Of a DNA stretch of 9,760 nucleotides, positions 1-5,352 are shown piece by piece (position 1 is the stretch's first letter; every line of letters begins with the position of its first letter). The DNA comes from Porphyromonadaceae bacterium (lineage in GTDB: Bacteria > Bacteroidota > Bacteroidia > Bacteroidales > Paludibacteraceae). A model generated the notes under the pieces. The model had not been told where the DNA came from. It saw only the letters and a program-made list of their open reading frames with translations, and did not search any database. The stretch is taken from NCBI GenBank assembly GCA_905372135.1, contig CAJPNS010000071.1:1-9760 (forward strand), given 5' to 3'. The position numbers were made by a program, and so were the translations under genes.

Positions 1-82
1 GCCTTCGGCTCAGACAGTTCGACGTTTTTCTTCGCTCACATTCGCACAAGCGGGTGCCCGTCTCGGCGCGTAGGCCGATCTG

Positions 83-99
83 TTTGTGCTTTGCACAAA
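83..99. repeat. Inverted repeat, 7-bp arms
   Basis: TTTGTGC (83-89) and GCACAAA (93-99) are perfect complements around a 3-nt loop. This is the first of three palindromic units spaced about 15-30 bp apart. No U-tract follows on either strand, so it looks more like part of a dispersed repeat than a terminator. Confidence 0.5.
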
Positions 100-113
100 A
101 TGGGAATATGTAG

Positions 114-134
114 GGGCAATCCTTGTGATTGCCC
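114..134. repeat. Inverted repeat, 8-bp arms
   Basis: GGGCAATC (114-121) and GATTGCCC (127-134) pair perfectly around a 5-nt loop. The arrangement, preceded by GTAG, resembles the short REP-like palindromes scattered between genes in many bacteria. The family assignment is from memory. Copy number in the genome cannot be judged from one window. Confidence 0.55.
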
Positions 135-146
135 TGATGTTGATGA

Positions 147-164
147 GACAATTCGTGAATTGTC
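147..164. repeat. Inverted repeat, 8-bp arms with 2-nt centre
   Basis: GACAATTC (147-154) and GAATTGTC (157-164) are perfect complements with only GT between them. A 2-nt loop is too tight for a stable RNA hairpin at full pairing, so the DNA palindrome itself, or a shorter stem, may be what matters. It lies 12 bp after the preceding palindrome. Confidence 0.5.
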
Positions 165-224
165 GGTACGTGGCAGGGGCGTTGGGATGCGTGAGGGATA
201 GAAGCGGATACGAGACGCTGAATC

Positions 225-252
225 AATTACGAATTACAAATTACGAATTACG
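225..252. repeat. Tandem heptamer repeat AATTACG x4
   Basis: Four consecutive 7-bp units lie at 225-231, 232-238, 239-245 and 246-252. Three read AATTACG and the second reads AATTACA. The block ends 13 bp beyond the truB stop codon. Heptamers of this kind can vary in copy number by slippage. It is outside any coding region, so variation would not alter a protein. Confidence 0.75.
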
Positions 253-258
253 TGCAAT

Positions 259-272
259 CGTTTAATTAAACG
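259..272. repeat. 14-bp perfect palindrome over the truB stop
   Basis: CGTTTAATTAAACG is self-complementary over all 14 bases and contains the truB stop codon (TAA, minus strand, 268-266). No T-run follows on the minus strand, so it is not a normal intrinsic terminator. It may be chance in an AT-rich stop region. Confidence 0.4.
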
Positions 273-985
273 GTATTCGAATTGCTCGAGTCGGCGCTTT
301 TGGTAGCTTTCTCTTCGAGAGTTTGCTCGAACTCTTCGATAGTAATACAATCTGCGACAGATACATCGCCTACCCGAGTGCGTCTGAGAGCCGTCAGATA
401 TGCTCCCGAATCGAGCGACTTACCGATATCGCGAGCTAAAGCCCTGATATATGTGCCTTTAGAGCATACTACGCGGAGTGTCAGCCAAGGCATATCGAAT
501 TTTATGACCTCTATCTCGTCTATTACCAGCGGTTTGGCTTTCAGCTCCACATTTTCGCCTTGGCGAGCATAGTCAAAAGCACGTTTACCATTGACTTTGA
601 CGGCAGAATATACGGGCGGTATCTGTAATATCTCGCCCCGAAACTGTTCGAGAGTCTTTTGTATCAAATCGATATCGATATGTTCGGTCGGAAACGAAGC
701 ATCTTCGGGGTGCTCCATATCGAACGACGGAGTCGTGGCTCCGAGTTTCAGTGTAGCGACATATTCCTTAGTGGTATTTTGCAACATCTCTATTTTCTTG
801 GTAGCCCGCCCGGTTGCAAGTATCACTATACCAGTTGCCAAGGGGTCGAGAGTGCCGGCGTGTCCGACCTTGATTTTTTCTCCTGTCGAGCGTGTTATGA
901 TACTTCTAATGCGATTGACGAGGTCGAAAGATGTCCACCGCAGTGGCTTGTCGAAATAAAGTACAACTCCTTCTTTGAAATTCAT
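266..985 (-). CDS. truB: tRNA pseudouridine(55) synthase TruB
   Basis: This 239-residue protein would convert U55 in the TΨC loop of tRNAs to pseudouridine in the cytoplasm. The diagnostic motif GHAGTLDPLATG spans residues 41-52, with the catalytic aspartate at D47. A second conserved block, PPVYSAVKVNGKRAFDYAR, covers 123-141 with the conserved tyrosine at Y125, and the GTYIRALARDIG block is at 177-188. The protein ends soon after a short C-terminal region and lacks a PUA domain, the compact form usual in Bacteroidota. The ATG at 985 gives the expected N-terminus, and a TAnnTTTG match lies 23 bp upstream. It is divergent from mnmA, another tRNA-modification gene. The usual Bacteroidota partner queA is not downstream within the window. 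Identity is secure. Confidence 0.96.
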   Translation of the reverse strand: MNFKEGVVLYFDKPLRWTSFDLVNRIRSIITRSTGEKIKVGHAGTLDPLATGIVILATGRATKKIEMLQNTTKEYVATLKLGATTPSFDMEHPEDASFPTEHIDIDLIQKTLEQFRGEILQIPPVYSAVKVNGKRAFDYARQGENVELKAKPLVIDEIEVIKFDMPWLTLRVVCSKGTYIRALARDIGKSLDSGAYLTALRRTRVGDVSVADCITIEEFEQTLEEKATKSADSSNSNTV

Positions 986-1007
986 TTGTTTTGCGATTTA
1001 CAGACGC

Positions 1008-1015
1008 CAAAATTA
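1008..1015 (-). promoter_or_regulatory. Candidate -7 element for truB
   Basis: On the minus strand these bases read TAATTTTG, matching the Bacteroidota -7 consensus TAnnTTTG. It ends 22 bases before the truB ATG, implying a leader of roughly 15-20 nt. I do not see a clear -33 TTG at the expected spacing, where there is an A-tract instead. Confidence 0.55.
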
Positions 1016-1020
1016 CTCTA

Positions 1021-1040
1021 TTTTTTCTAAGGAGAAAAAA
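1021..1040. repeat. Inverted repeat between divergent promoters
   Basis: TTTTTTCT (1021-1028) and AGAAAAAA (1033-1040) are perfect complements around AAGG. The dyad lies between the truB and mnmA -7 elements, in the zone where both -33 contacts would fall. It could be an operator, a curved AT-rich upstream element, or chance in a low-complexity tract. Confidence 0.45.
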
Positions 1041-1055
1041 CAGAAAACTATTTAC

Positions 1056-1063
1056 TACCTTTG
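1056..1063 (+). promoter_or_regulatory. Candidate -7 element for mnmA
   Basis: TACCTTTG matches TAnnTTTG and ends 39 bases before the mnmA ATG at 1103. It decides the start of mnmA: the in-frame TTG at 1061 lies inside this element and so is not a plausible start. No good -33 TTG is seen. Confidence 0.6.
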
Positions 1064-1102
1064 TCTGTCGTTTGCAACGGCATTGATTATACTTCTAACT
1101 AT

Positions 1103-2197
1103 ATGTCCGACAATAAGAAAGTACTTCTATCGATGAGCGGCGGTATCGACTCTACCGTAGCTGCAATACTGCTTCTGCGTGAGGGTTATAGCGTGGTGGG
1201 CGTTACTTATCGTACGTGGGATAGTGTGTCGGAAGGTTGTTTCGAGCGAGAGAAGGGCTGTTGTACTATCAATGCTATCCTCGAAGCCAAACGAATGGCA
1301 GAGAAAATGGGTTTTCCACATCATTTTCTCGATATACGTAAAGAGTTTAAAGATAGTGTGGTACGTAATTTTATCGACGAATATATCGCCGGTCGGACAC
1401 CGAATCCGTGTGTGGTATGCAACGCAAAAATCAAATGGCACGAGGTGGCAAAACTCGCCGATAGCCTTGATTGTGAGTATATTTCTACCGGACATTATGC
1501 TCAAATCAAACACAAAGATGGGCATTATTACCTCAAAAAAGGTGTAGACACTGCCAAAGACCAGACATATTTCCTTTGGCAGCTGCCGCAAAGTCTGCTA
1601 CACCGCACCGTGTTTCCACTGGGGCAGCTTACAAAGCCCGAAGTACGACGTATCGCCTTCGAGGCGGGGTTCGAGAAACTATCGAAGAAACCCGAAAGCC
1701 AAGAAATATGTTTTGTGCCAAACAATGATTATAGGGAATTTCTTGAGCAAGAGGCAGAAAACTATTCCGATATTTGTCGGCAGGGCAATTTTGTCGACCC
1801 GAAAGGGAATATACTCGGACAGCACAGCGGATACCCCAACTACACTGTCGGACAACGCAAAGGACTTCGGATAGCCCTCGGACGTCCGATGTTTGTTGCC
1901 GATATACGCCCCGCTACCAACGAGGTGGTTTTGGCAGACCGCGAAGACCTGCTTAGCAGCCGATTGTACGCAAAAGATACGATATTTGTCGACCGAAGCA
2001 GCCTCTACGACGGTATCGAGGTCGAAGCCCGTATTCGCTACAAAAGCCCTGCTGTGGGAGCAAAACTATATTTTGACGACAACTCCGTAAGAGTCGATTT
2101 CGACGTGCCTGTCTGGGCTATAGCTCCCGGTCAGTCGGTAGTATTCTACAAAAACGACCTCATACTCGGCGGCGGCGTAATAGTCGGTCGTACGTAG
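1103..2197 (+). CDS. mnmA: tRNA-specific 2-thiouridylase MnmA
   Basis: This 364-residue cytoplasmic enzyme would activate C2 of U34 in Lys, Glu and Gln tRNAs with ATP and insert sulfur received from a persulfide carrier. The PP-loop SGGIDST at residues 12-18 binds ATP. The catalytic pair appears as C103 in NPCVVCN and C203 in EICFV, matching C102 and C199 of E. coli MnmA. DQTYFL (153-158) and GQRKGL (250-255) are further family blocks, and the tail from about 260 is the beta-barrel domain. I chose the ATG at 1103, giving MSDNKKVLLS, because the only earlier in-frame candidate, a TTG at 1061, lies inside the promoter. An extra cysteine group (C46, C53, C54) lies in an N-terminal loop. Many Bacteroidota carry two MnmA paralogues; which one this is cannot be told here. 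Confidence 0.95.
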   Translation: MSDNKKVLLSMSGGIDSTVAAILLLREGYSVVGVTYRTWDSVSEGCFEREKGCCTINAILEAKRMAEKMGFPHHFLDIRKEFKDSVVRNFIDEYIAGRTPNPCVVCNAKIKWHEVAKLADSLDCEYISTGHYAQIKHKDGHYYLKKGVDTAKDQTYFLWQLPQSLLHRTVFPLGQLTKPEVRRIAFEAGFEKLSKKPESQEICFVPNNDYREFLEQEAENYSDICRQGNFVDPKGNILGQHSGYPNYTVGQRKGLRIALGRPMFVADIRPATNEVVLADREDLLSSRLYAKDTIFVDRSSLYDGIEVEARIRYKSPAVGAKLYFDDNSVRVDFDVPVWAIAPGQSVVFYKNDLILGGGVIVGRT

Positions 2198-2206
2198 ATA
2201 CGAGCC

Positions 2207-2228
2207 ATGGGGCTATCCCATATTTTTT
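2207..2228 (+). terminator. Possible weak intrinsic terminator after mnmA
   Basis: ATGGG (2207-2211) pairs with CCCAT (2217-2221) around a 5-nt loop, followed by A and six Ts (2223-2228). The stem is short, and an alternative AGCC/GGCT fold (2203-2206 with 2211-2214) overlaps it. The last T is also the first base of the upstream rfbB -7 match, so mnmA termination and rfbB initiation would abut. Confidence 0.4.
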
Positions 2229-2235
2229 ACCTTTG
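2228..2235 (+). promoter_or_regulatory. Candidate upstream -7 element for rfbB
   Basis: TACCTTTG matches TAnnTTTG. It lies 19 bp upstream of a second match. Its distance to the rfbB ATG gives a leader of about 40 nt. The in-frame TTG at 2233 lies within it and is not a credible start. Confidence 0.45.
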
Positions 2236-2246
2236 CAAAAAAAACG

Positions 2247-2254
2247 TATCTTTG
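2247..2254 (+). promoter_or_regulatory. Candidate downstream -7 element for rfbB
   Basis: TATCTTTG matches TAnnTTTG and ends 26 bases before the rfbB ATG at 2281. The gap of 11 bases to the upstream TTTG is too short for that TTTG to act as its -33 box, so the two matches more likely mark alternative transcription starts, or only one is used. Confidence 0.5.
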
Positions 2255-2280
2255 CACAAAATTATAAGCGACAAAAAAAT

Positions 2281-3336
2281 ATGACCAAGACTATTTTTAT
2301 CACAGGCGGAGCAGGATTTATCGGCTCGCACGTAGTACGCCGTTTTGTAACTAAATATCCTGATTATAAGGTAATAAACCTCGATGCACTCACGTATGCC
2401 GGTAATCTGGCAAACCTCGAAGATATCGCATCTAAGCCAAACTATAAATTTGAAAAGGTAGATATTACCGATTTCGAGAGCCTCAAGAGGCTTTTTGCCG
2501 AGTATCGCCCCGATGGGGTAGTGCATTTGGCTGCCGAAAGCCACGTCGATAGAAGTATTACCGACCCGTTTGTGTTTATACGGACTAACGTGCTTGGTAC
2601 CTGCAATTTACTACATTGCGCCAAAGAGCTGTGGAAAGATTCGCCCGAAGGCAAACGTTTCTACCACGTATCGACCGATGAGGTTTACGGGGCATTGGAA
2701 TTCGACGGTACGTTTTTCACCGAAAGCACTCGTTACGACCCGCATTCGCCCTATTCGGCATCGAAAGCCTCGTCGGACCATTTTGTGCGTGCTTTCCACG
2801 ATACATACGGCTTGCCTATCGTAATATCGAACTGTTCGAACAACTACGGTTCGCACCATTTCCCCGAAAAGCTTATACCGCTAGCAATTAACAATATAAA
2901 GCTTAATAAATCGATACCCATCTACGGCAAAGGCGAAAACGTTCGCGACTGGCTATTCGTCGAAGACCACGCTGCCGCTATCGATACCATATTCCACAGA
3001 GGTAAAGACGGCGATACGTACAATATCGGTGGCAACAACGAGTGGAAAAATATCGACCTTATACGTCTTCTTTGCGATATTATGGACAGAAAACTCTCTC
3101 GCCCACAAGGTGAAAGTCAGAAACTCATAACATTCGTTACCGACCGTGCCGGCCACGACCTCCGATATGCCATCGATTCGTCGAAACTTCAAAACGAACT
3201 CGGCTGGACTCCCTCTCTTACATTCGAAGAAGGGCTCGAGAAAACAGTCGATTGGTACCTAGCTAATGAAGAGTGGGTAAAAAATGTTACTTCAGGCGAA
3301 TATCAGAAGTACTACGAAAAACAATACGGTAAGTAA
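2281..3336 (+). CDS. rfbB: dTDP-glucose 4,6-dehydratase
   Basis: This 351-residue short-chain dehydrogenase/reductase would convert dTDP-glucose to dTDP-4-keto-6-deoxyglucose, the second step toward dTDP-rhamnose and other deoxysugars. The NAD-binding glycine motif is GGAGFIG at residues 9-15. The active-site triplet typical of this enzyme, T132-D133-E134 in STDEVYG, is present, as is the YxxxK pair Y158 and K162 in YSASK. NVRDWLFVEDH (220-230) is another hallmark of the family. Length is normal. The ATG at 2281 places the glycine motif at the usual distance from the N-terminus. No rfbA, rfbC or rfbD lies nearby in the window, so it is separated from the rest of the pathway here. A close UDP-sugar epimerase/dehydratase is possible but fits the motifs less well. 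Confidence 0.93.
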   Translation: MTKTIFITGGAGFIGSHVVRRFVTKYPDYKVINLDALTYAGNLANLEDIASKPNYKFEKVDITDFESLKRLFAEYRPDGVVHLAAESHVDRSITDPFVFIRTNVLGTCNLLHCAKELWKDSPEGKRFYHVSTDEVYGALEFDGTFFTESTRYDPHSPYSASKASSDHFVRAFHDTYGLPIVISNCSNNYGSHHFPEKLIPLAINNIKLNKSIPIYGKGENVRDWLFVEDHAAAIDTIFHRGKDGDTYNIGGNNEWKNIDLIRLLCDIMDRKLSRPQGESQKLITFVTDRAGHDLRYAIDSSKLQNELGWTPSLTFEEGLEKTVDWYLANEEWVKNVTSGEYQKYYEKQYGK

Positions 3337-3342
3337 TAACTA

Positions 3343-3350
3343 TATTTTTG
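3343..3350 (+). promoter_or_regulatory. TAnnTTTG match overlapping the next start
   Basis: TATTTTTG matches the -7 consensus and covers the TTG at 3348-3350, one of the possible start codons of the following gene. If it is a promoter, the real start must be downstream, for example the TTG at 3360, on a near-leaderless mRNA. If it is chance, the gene is simply read from the rfbB transcript. No -33 TTG is visible. Confidence 0.3.
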
Positions 3351-3911
3351 CGTTTTAGCTTGATTTTCAGAAATATAAAGCGGAGTGTAGTAAAGAGCAA
3401 AATTAGGAGGAACCTCAAAAAAGGGGTTCAAAGGGAGTTTTTGTCGTTTTCGCAGATAAAAAACTGTTTATTAACATACTGTATCGATAGCGATAAAGAT
3501 TTATCAAAGTTAATAGGGCTCGAAGAGTGGATGAAAGCCGTCGATATCGACGCTACAATATATTGCTATGTGCGTAGGAAAAGTACTGTAATAGAGTCGA
3601 CTACCAAAAGGATAGTGTTTGCAAGGAAACAACTCTCTTTTCTTGGTCGCCCGCAAGAAGATATAATGAAGCCACTGCAAACCACGGAGTTCGATGCCGT
3701 ATTCGACCTTACGAGAAAAAGTTATATTCCTGTACTATACATTCTTATGGAGGCAAAAGCGATATTGTATTGCTCTACGGATATGCGTAAAGACTTGCGT
3801 TTCAATTTTGTACTAAATACCGATAGTACAGACGATATATTTGTTTTAGACCAATTTCGTTATTACCTGAATAAAATCAATAATAATTTGATTAACAACG
3901 GTATAAAATGA
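3348..3911 (+). CDS. DUF6913-like conserved protein, non-ATG start
   Basis: Function is unknown. Up to 187 residues, it resembles the Bacteroidota family DUF6913 that I recall being encoded next to dapA. Visible family-like features are a basic helical N-terminus (about 1-30), a central segment with KQLSFLGRP (94-102), a block with FDAVFDLT (115-122) followed by a hydrophobic YILMEAKAILYC (131-142), and a C-terminal LDQFRYYLNKI (167-177). There is no signal peptide or membrane helix. No ATG occurs in frame before M62, deep inside the conserved region, so the start is TTG at 3348, TTG at 3360 or another non-ATG codon. It begins 11 bp after rfbB and ends 10 bp before dapA, so co-transcription is likely. 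The family call is from memory of its pattern and context. Confidence 0.7.
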   Translation: MRFSLIFRNIKRSVVKSKIRRNLKKGVQREFLSFSQIKNCLLTYCIDSDKDLSKLIGLEEWMKAVDIDATIYCYVRRKSTVIESTTKRIVFARKQLSFLGRPQEDIMKPLQTTEFDAVFDLTRKSYIPVLYILMEAKAILYCSTDMRKDLRFNFVLNTDSTDDIFVLDQFRYYLNKINNNLINNGIK

Positions 3912-3921
3912 TAAAATTACT

Positions 3922-4836
3922 ATGTCTATGACCAAAAATAAACTGATAGGAATGGGAGTAGCCCTCGTAACTCCATTCAACGACGACGGCAGCATAGACT
4001 ACGACTCCCTGGGTAACCTTATAGAATACCAAATAGACTGTAATACAAACTATTTGGTGGTGTGTGGTACTACAGCCGAGACTCCCACTCTGACACAAGA
4101 GGAGAAAGAGCAGATAGTACGATTCGTAATAAAGAAAAACGACAATCGTATCCCGATAGTACTTGGCATAGGCGGCAACAACACATCGGGGGTAGTAGAG
4201 CAGATAAAAAACACCGATCTCGAAGGTATATCGGCGATACTGTCTGTTGCACCGTATTACAACAAGCCTTCGCAAGAGGGTCTGTATCAGCACTATAAAG
4301 CTATTGCGACGGTTGCCGAAATACCACTGATACTCTATAACGTTCCCGGACGAACTTCGGTGAATATCACCTCGCAGACTACTTTACGGCTTGCCAAGGA
4401 GTTTCCTAACATAGTGGCTATCAAGGAAGCATCGGGCAATTTCCACCAGATAGACGAAATCATTAAGAATAAGCCCAAAAACTTTATGGTCATCTCCGGC
4501 GACGATGGTATCACTTTCCCGCTGATAACGCTTGGAGCAGAGGGAGTTATCTCTGTTATCGGCAATGCCTTCCCGAAAGAATTCGGTTCGATGGTGCGGT
4601 TTGCACTCAGAGGCGACCTTATCGGTGCGCGCGAGATACATTATCGGTTTACCGAATTGATGGACTTACTTTTTGTCGATGGAAACCCTGCCGGAGTGAA
4701 ATCGATGCTGTCGGTTATGGGGTTAATAAGGAATAATCTAAGATTGCCACTTGTACCTACTACAGTGGCTACGATGGAGAAGATAAAGAAAGTGCTTGCC
4801 GAGATAAATAAACTCGAAGACAAGATACTGTTTTAA
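3922..4836 (+). CDS. dapA: 4-hydroxy-tetrahydrodipicolinate synthase
   Basis: This 304-residue TIM-barrel lyase would condense pyruvate with aspartate semialdehyde, the committed step to diaminopimelate and lysine. The Schiff-base lysine is K168 in IVAIKEASG. Other active-site matches to E. coli DapA are the GTTAE motif at 49-53 (T50 and T51), Y113, Y139 in LYNVPGR and R144. The A in GTTAE replaces the more common G, a small change. Length is usual. ATGs at 3922 and 3928 are both possible; I used the first, 10 bp after the preceding stop. No strong promoter is seen just upstream, which fits co-transcription with the DUF6913-like gene. Its TAA shares three of the four bases of TTAA with the opposing gene's stop. 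Related lyases such as NanA are less likely given the arginine and tyrosine pattern. Confidence 0.95.
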   Translation: MSMTKNKLIGMGVALVTPFNDDGSIDYDSLGNLIEYQIDCNTNYLVVCGTTAETPTLTQEEKEQIVRFVIKKNDNRIPIVLGIGGNNTSGVVEQIKNTDLEGISAILSVAPYYNKPSQEGLYQHYKAIATVAEIPLILYNVPGRTSVNITSQTTLRLAKEFPNIVAIKEASGNFHQIDEIIKNKPKNFMVISGDDGITFPLITLGAEGVISVIGNAFPKEFGSMVRFALRGDLIGAREIHYRFTELMDLLFVDGNPAGVKSMLSVMGLIRNNLRLPLVPTTVATMEKIKKVLAEINKLEDKILF

Positions 4837-4859
4837 TCGCGCCTCGTCTTGAACTTCGA
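4814..4859. repeat. Imperfect inverted repeat over two convergent 3' ends
   Basis: TCGAAG (4814-4819) pairs with CTTCGA (4854-4859), and CAAGA (4821-4825) pairs with TCTTG (4847-4851), separated by a 1-versus-2 base internal bulge. This makes eleven base pairs around a 21-nt loop. Both stop codons lie in the loop. The structure could form in either transcript and might protect 3' ends. No T-run follows directly, so I do not call it a terminator. Confidence 0.4.
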
Positions 4860-5213
4860 AATATGGAAAGTAACAATTGCTGCTATTACTGCCACTAATA
4901 TTTTGACCCACAGTATTTTAATAAAAAATATTATCGATACTGCGATGGAAATCCACAGCAAGCTAATGGCGAATATTTTTGTCTTCAAAGGTATCGATTT
5001 GTGTTCTCTGAAGTTCCTGATATACTCTCCTAAATATTTGTTGTTTAGTAGTTTGTAATATAGTTTTGGAGAGCTTTTTGCAAACAATGCTACCGATGCC
5101 AACAAAAAAGGTGTAGTAGGCAGTATGGGTACGAAAATTCCGATGATACCGAGCGTCAACGATATCATTCCCAACGAAATAAGTATTATTCTGAGGATAT
5201 TGTTTCTAACCAT
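4833..5213 (-). CDS. DUF454/YbaN-family inner-membrane protein
   Basis: This 126-residue protein belongs by its motifs to the DUF454 (YbaN) family of small membrane proteins of unknown function. The signature is GIIGIFVPILPTTPFLL at residues 22-38, followed by FAKSSPK at 44-50. Hydrophobic segments at about 7-29, 79-97 and 98-117 suggest two or three membrane helices, with a basic C-terminal tail (FKTRRD). The ATG at 5213 gives the normal family N-terminus. It is convergent with dapA and overlaps it by 4 bp at the stops, and divergent from recQ. A promoter-like site lies about 50 bp upstream. A haem-linked role has been suggested for relatives next to haem-uptake genes, but nothing here supports that. 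Confidence 0.85.
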   Translation of the reverse strand: MVRNNILRIILISLGMISLTLGIIGIFVPILPTTPFLLASVALFAKSSPKLYYKLLNNKYLGEYIRNFREHKSIPLKTKIFAISLLWISIAVSIIFFIKILWVKILVAVIAAIVTFHISKFKTRRD

Positions 5214-5227
5214 TATTATTGTCCGTC

Positions 5228-5251
5228 AAAAAAAAACGCCATCTTATTGGC
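5228..5251 (-). promoter_or_regulatory. Short hairpin and T9 tract in the leader of the DUF454 gene
   Basis: Read on the minus strand, GCCA (5251-5248) and TGGC (5241-5238) can pair across a 6-nt loop and are followed by one G and then nine Ts (5236-5228), ending 15 bases before the ATG. It resembles a weak terminator or attenuator inside the predicted leader. With only four base pairs it may be no more than a homopolymer tract. Confidence 0.25.
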
Positions 5252-5264
5252 ATAAAAAACGCTG

Positions 5265-5272
5265 CAAAAGTA
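5265..5272 (-). promoter_or_regulatory. Candidate -7 element for the DUF454 gene
   Basis: On the minus strand these bases read TACTTTTG, matching TAnnTTTG. The predicted transcript would have a leader of about 40-45 nt before the ATG at 5213, containing the hairpin and T9 tract. No -33 TTG is obvious. Confidence 0.5.
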
Positions 5273-5316
5273 GTAAAAAAGGACGATATTAGTACTTTCC
5301 ATCCTACTAATGCATA

Positions 5317-5346
5317 TTGCCATTTATCAATAAAACGGTAACTTTG
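5317..5346 (+). promoter_or_regulatory. recQ promoter with -33 and -7 boxes
   Basis: TTG at 5317-5319 and TAACTTTG at 5339-5346 are separated by 19 bases, a good spacing for the Bacteroidota primary sigma factor. It is the best-formed promoter in the window. The -7 box ends only 6 bases before the recQ ATG at 5353, so transcription would start at or within a few bases of the start codon. The in-frame TTG at 5317 is the -33 box, not a start. Confidence 0.65.
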
Positions 5347-5352
5347 CACCCG

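Larger units (their letters stand above)
1..265. other. Non-coding, repeat-rich intergenic segment
   Basis: I see no credible gene here. It is the sequence downstream of truB, which is transcribed towards it. It begins with a GC-rich stretch (about 1-80) of the kind I associate with dispersed intergenic repeats in Bacteroidota genomes; that resemblance is from memory and untested. It then carries three separate short inverted repeats and a tandem heptamer block, listed individually. None of the inverted repeats is followed by a T-run in the truB direction, so none is a convincing intrinsic terminator. The left edge is cut by the window, so part of a longer element could lie outside. Confidence 0.6.

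Noticed and set aside
1..265. CRISPR array or structured RNA in the repeat-rich left edge
   Set aside because: The inverted repeats differ in sequence and spacing and the heptamers are directly adjacent without spacers, so there is no array; no covarying or known RNA fold is evident.
1061..1102. In-frame TTG start giving a 14-residue longer MnmA
   Set aside because: The TTG is part of the TACCTTTG promoter element, and the extra residues do not resemble an MnmA N-terminus; ATG 1103 fits the family.
2233..2280. In-frame TTG start giving a longer RfbB
   Set aside because: It lies inside the upstream -7 match and would move the NAD-binding glycine motif from residue 9 to 25; ATG 2281 is normal.
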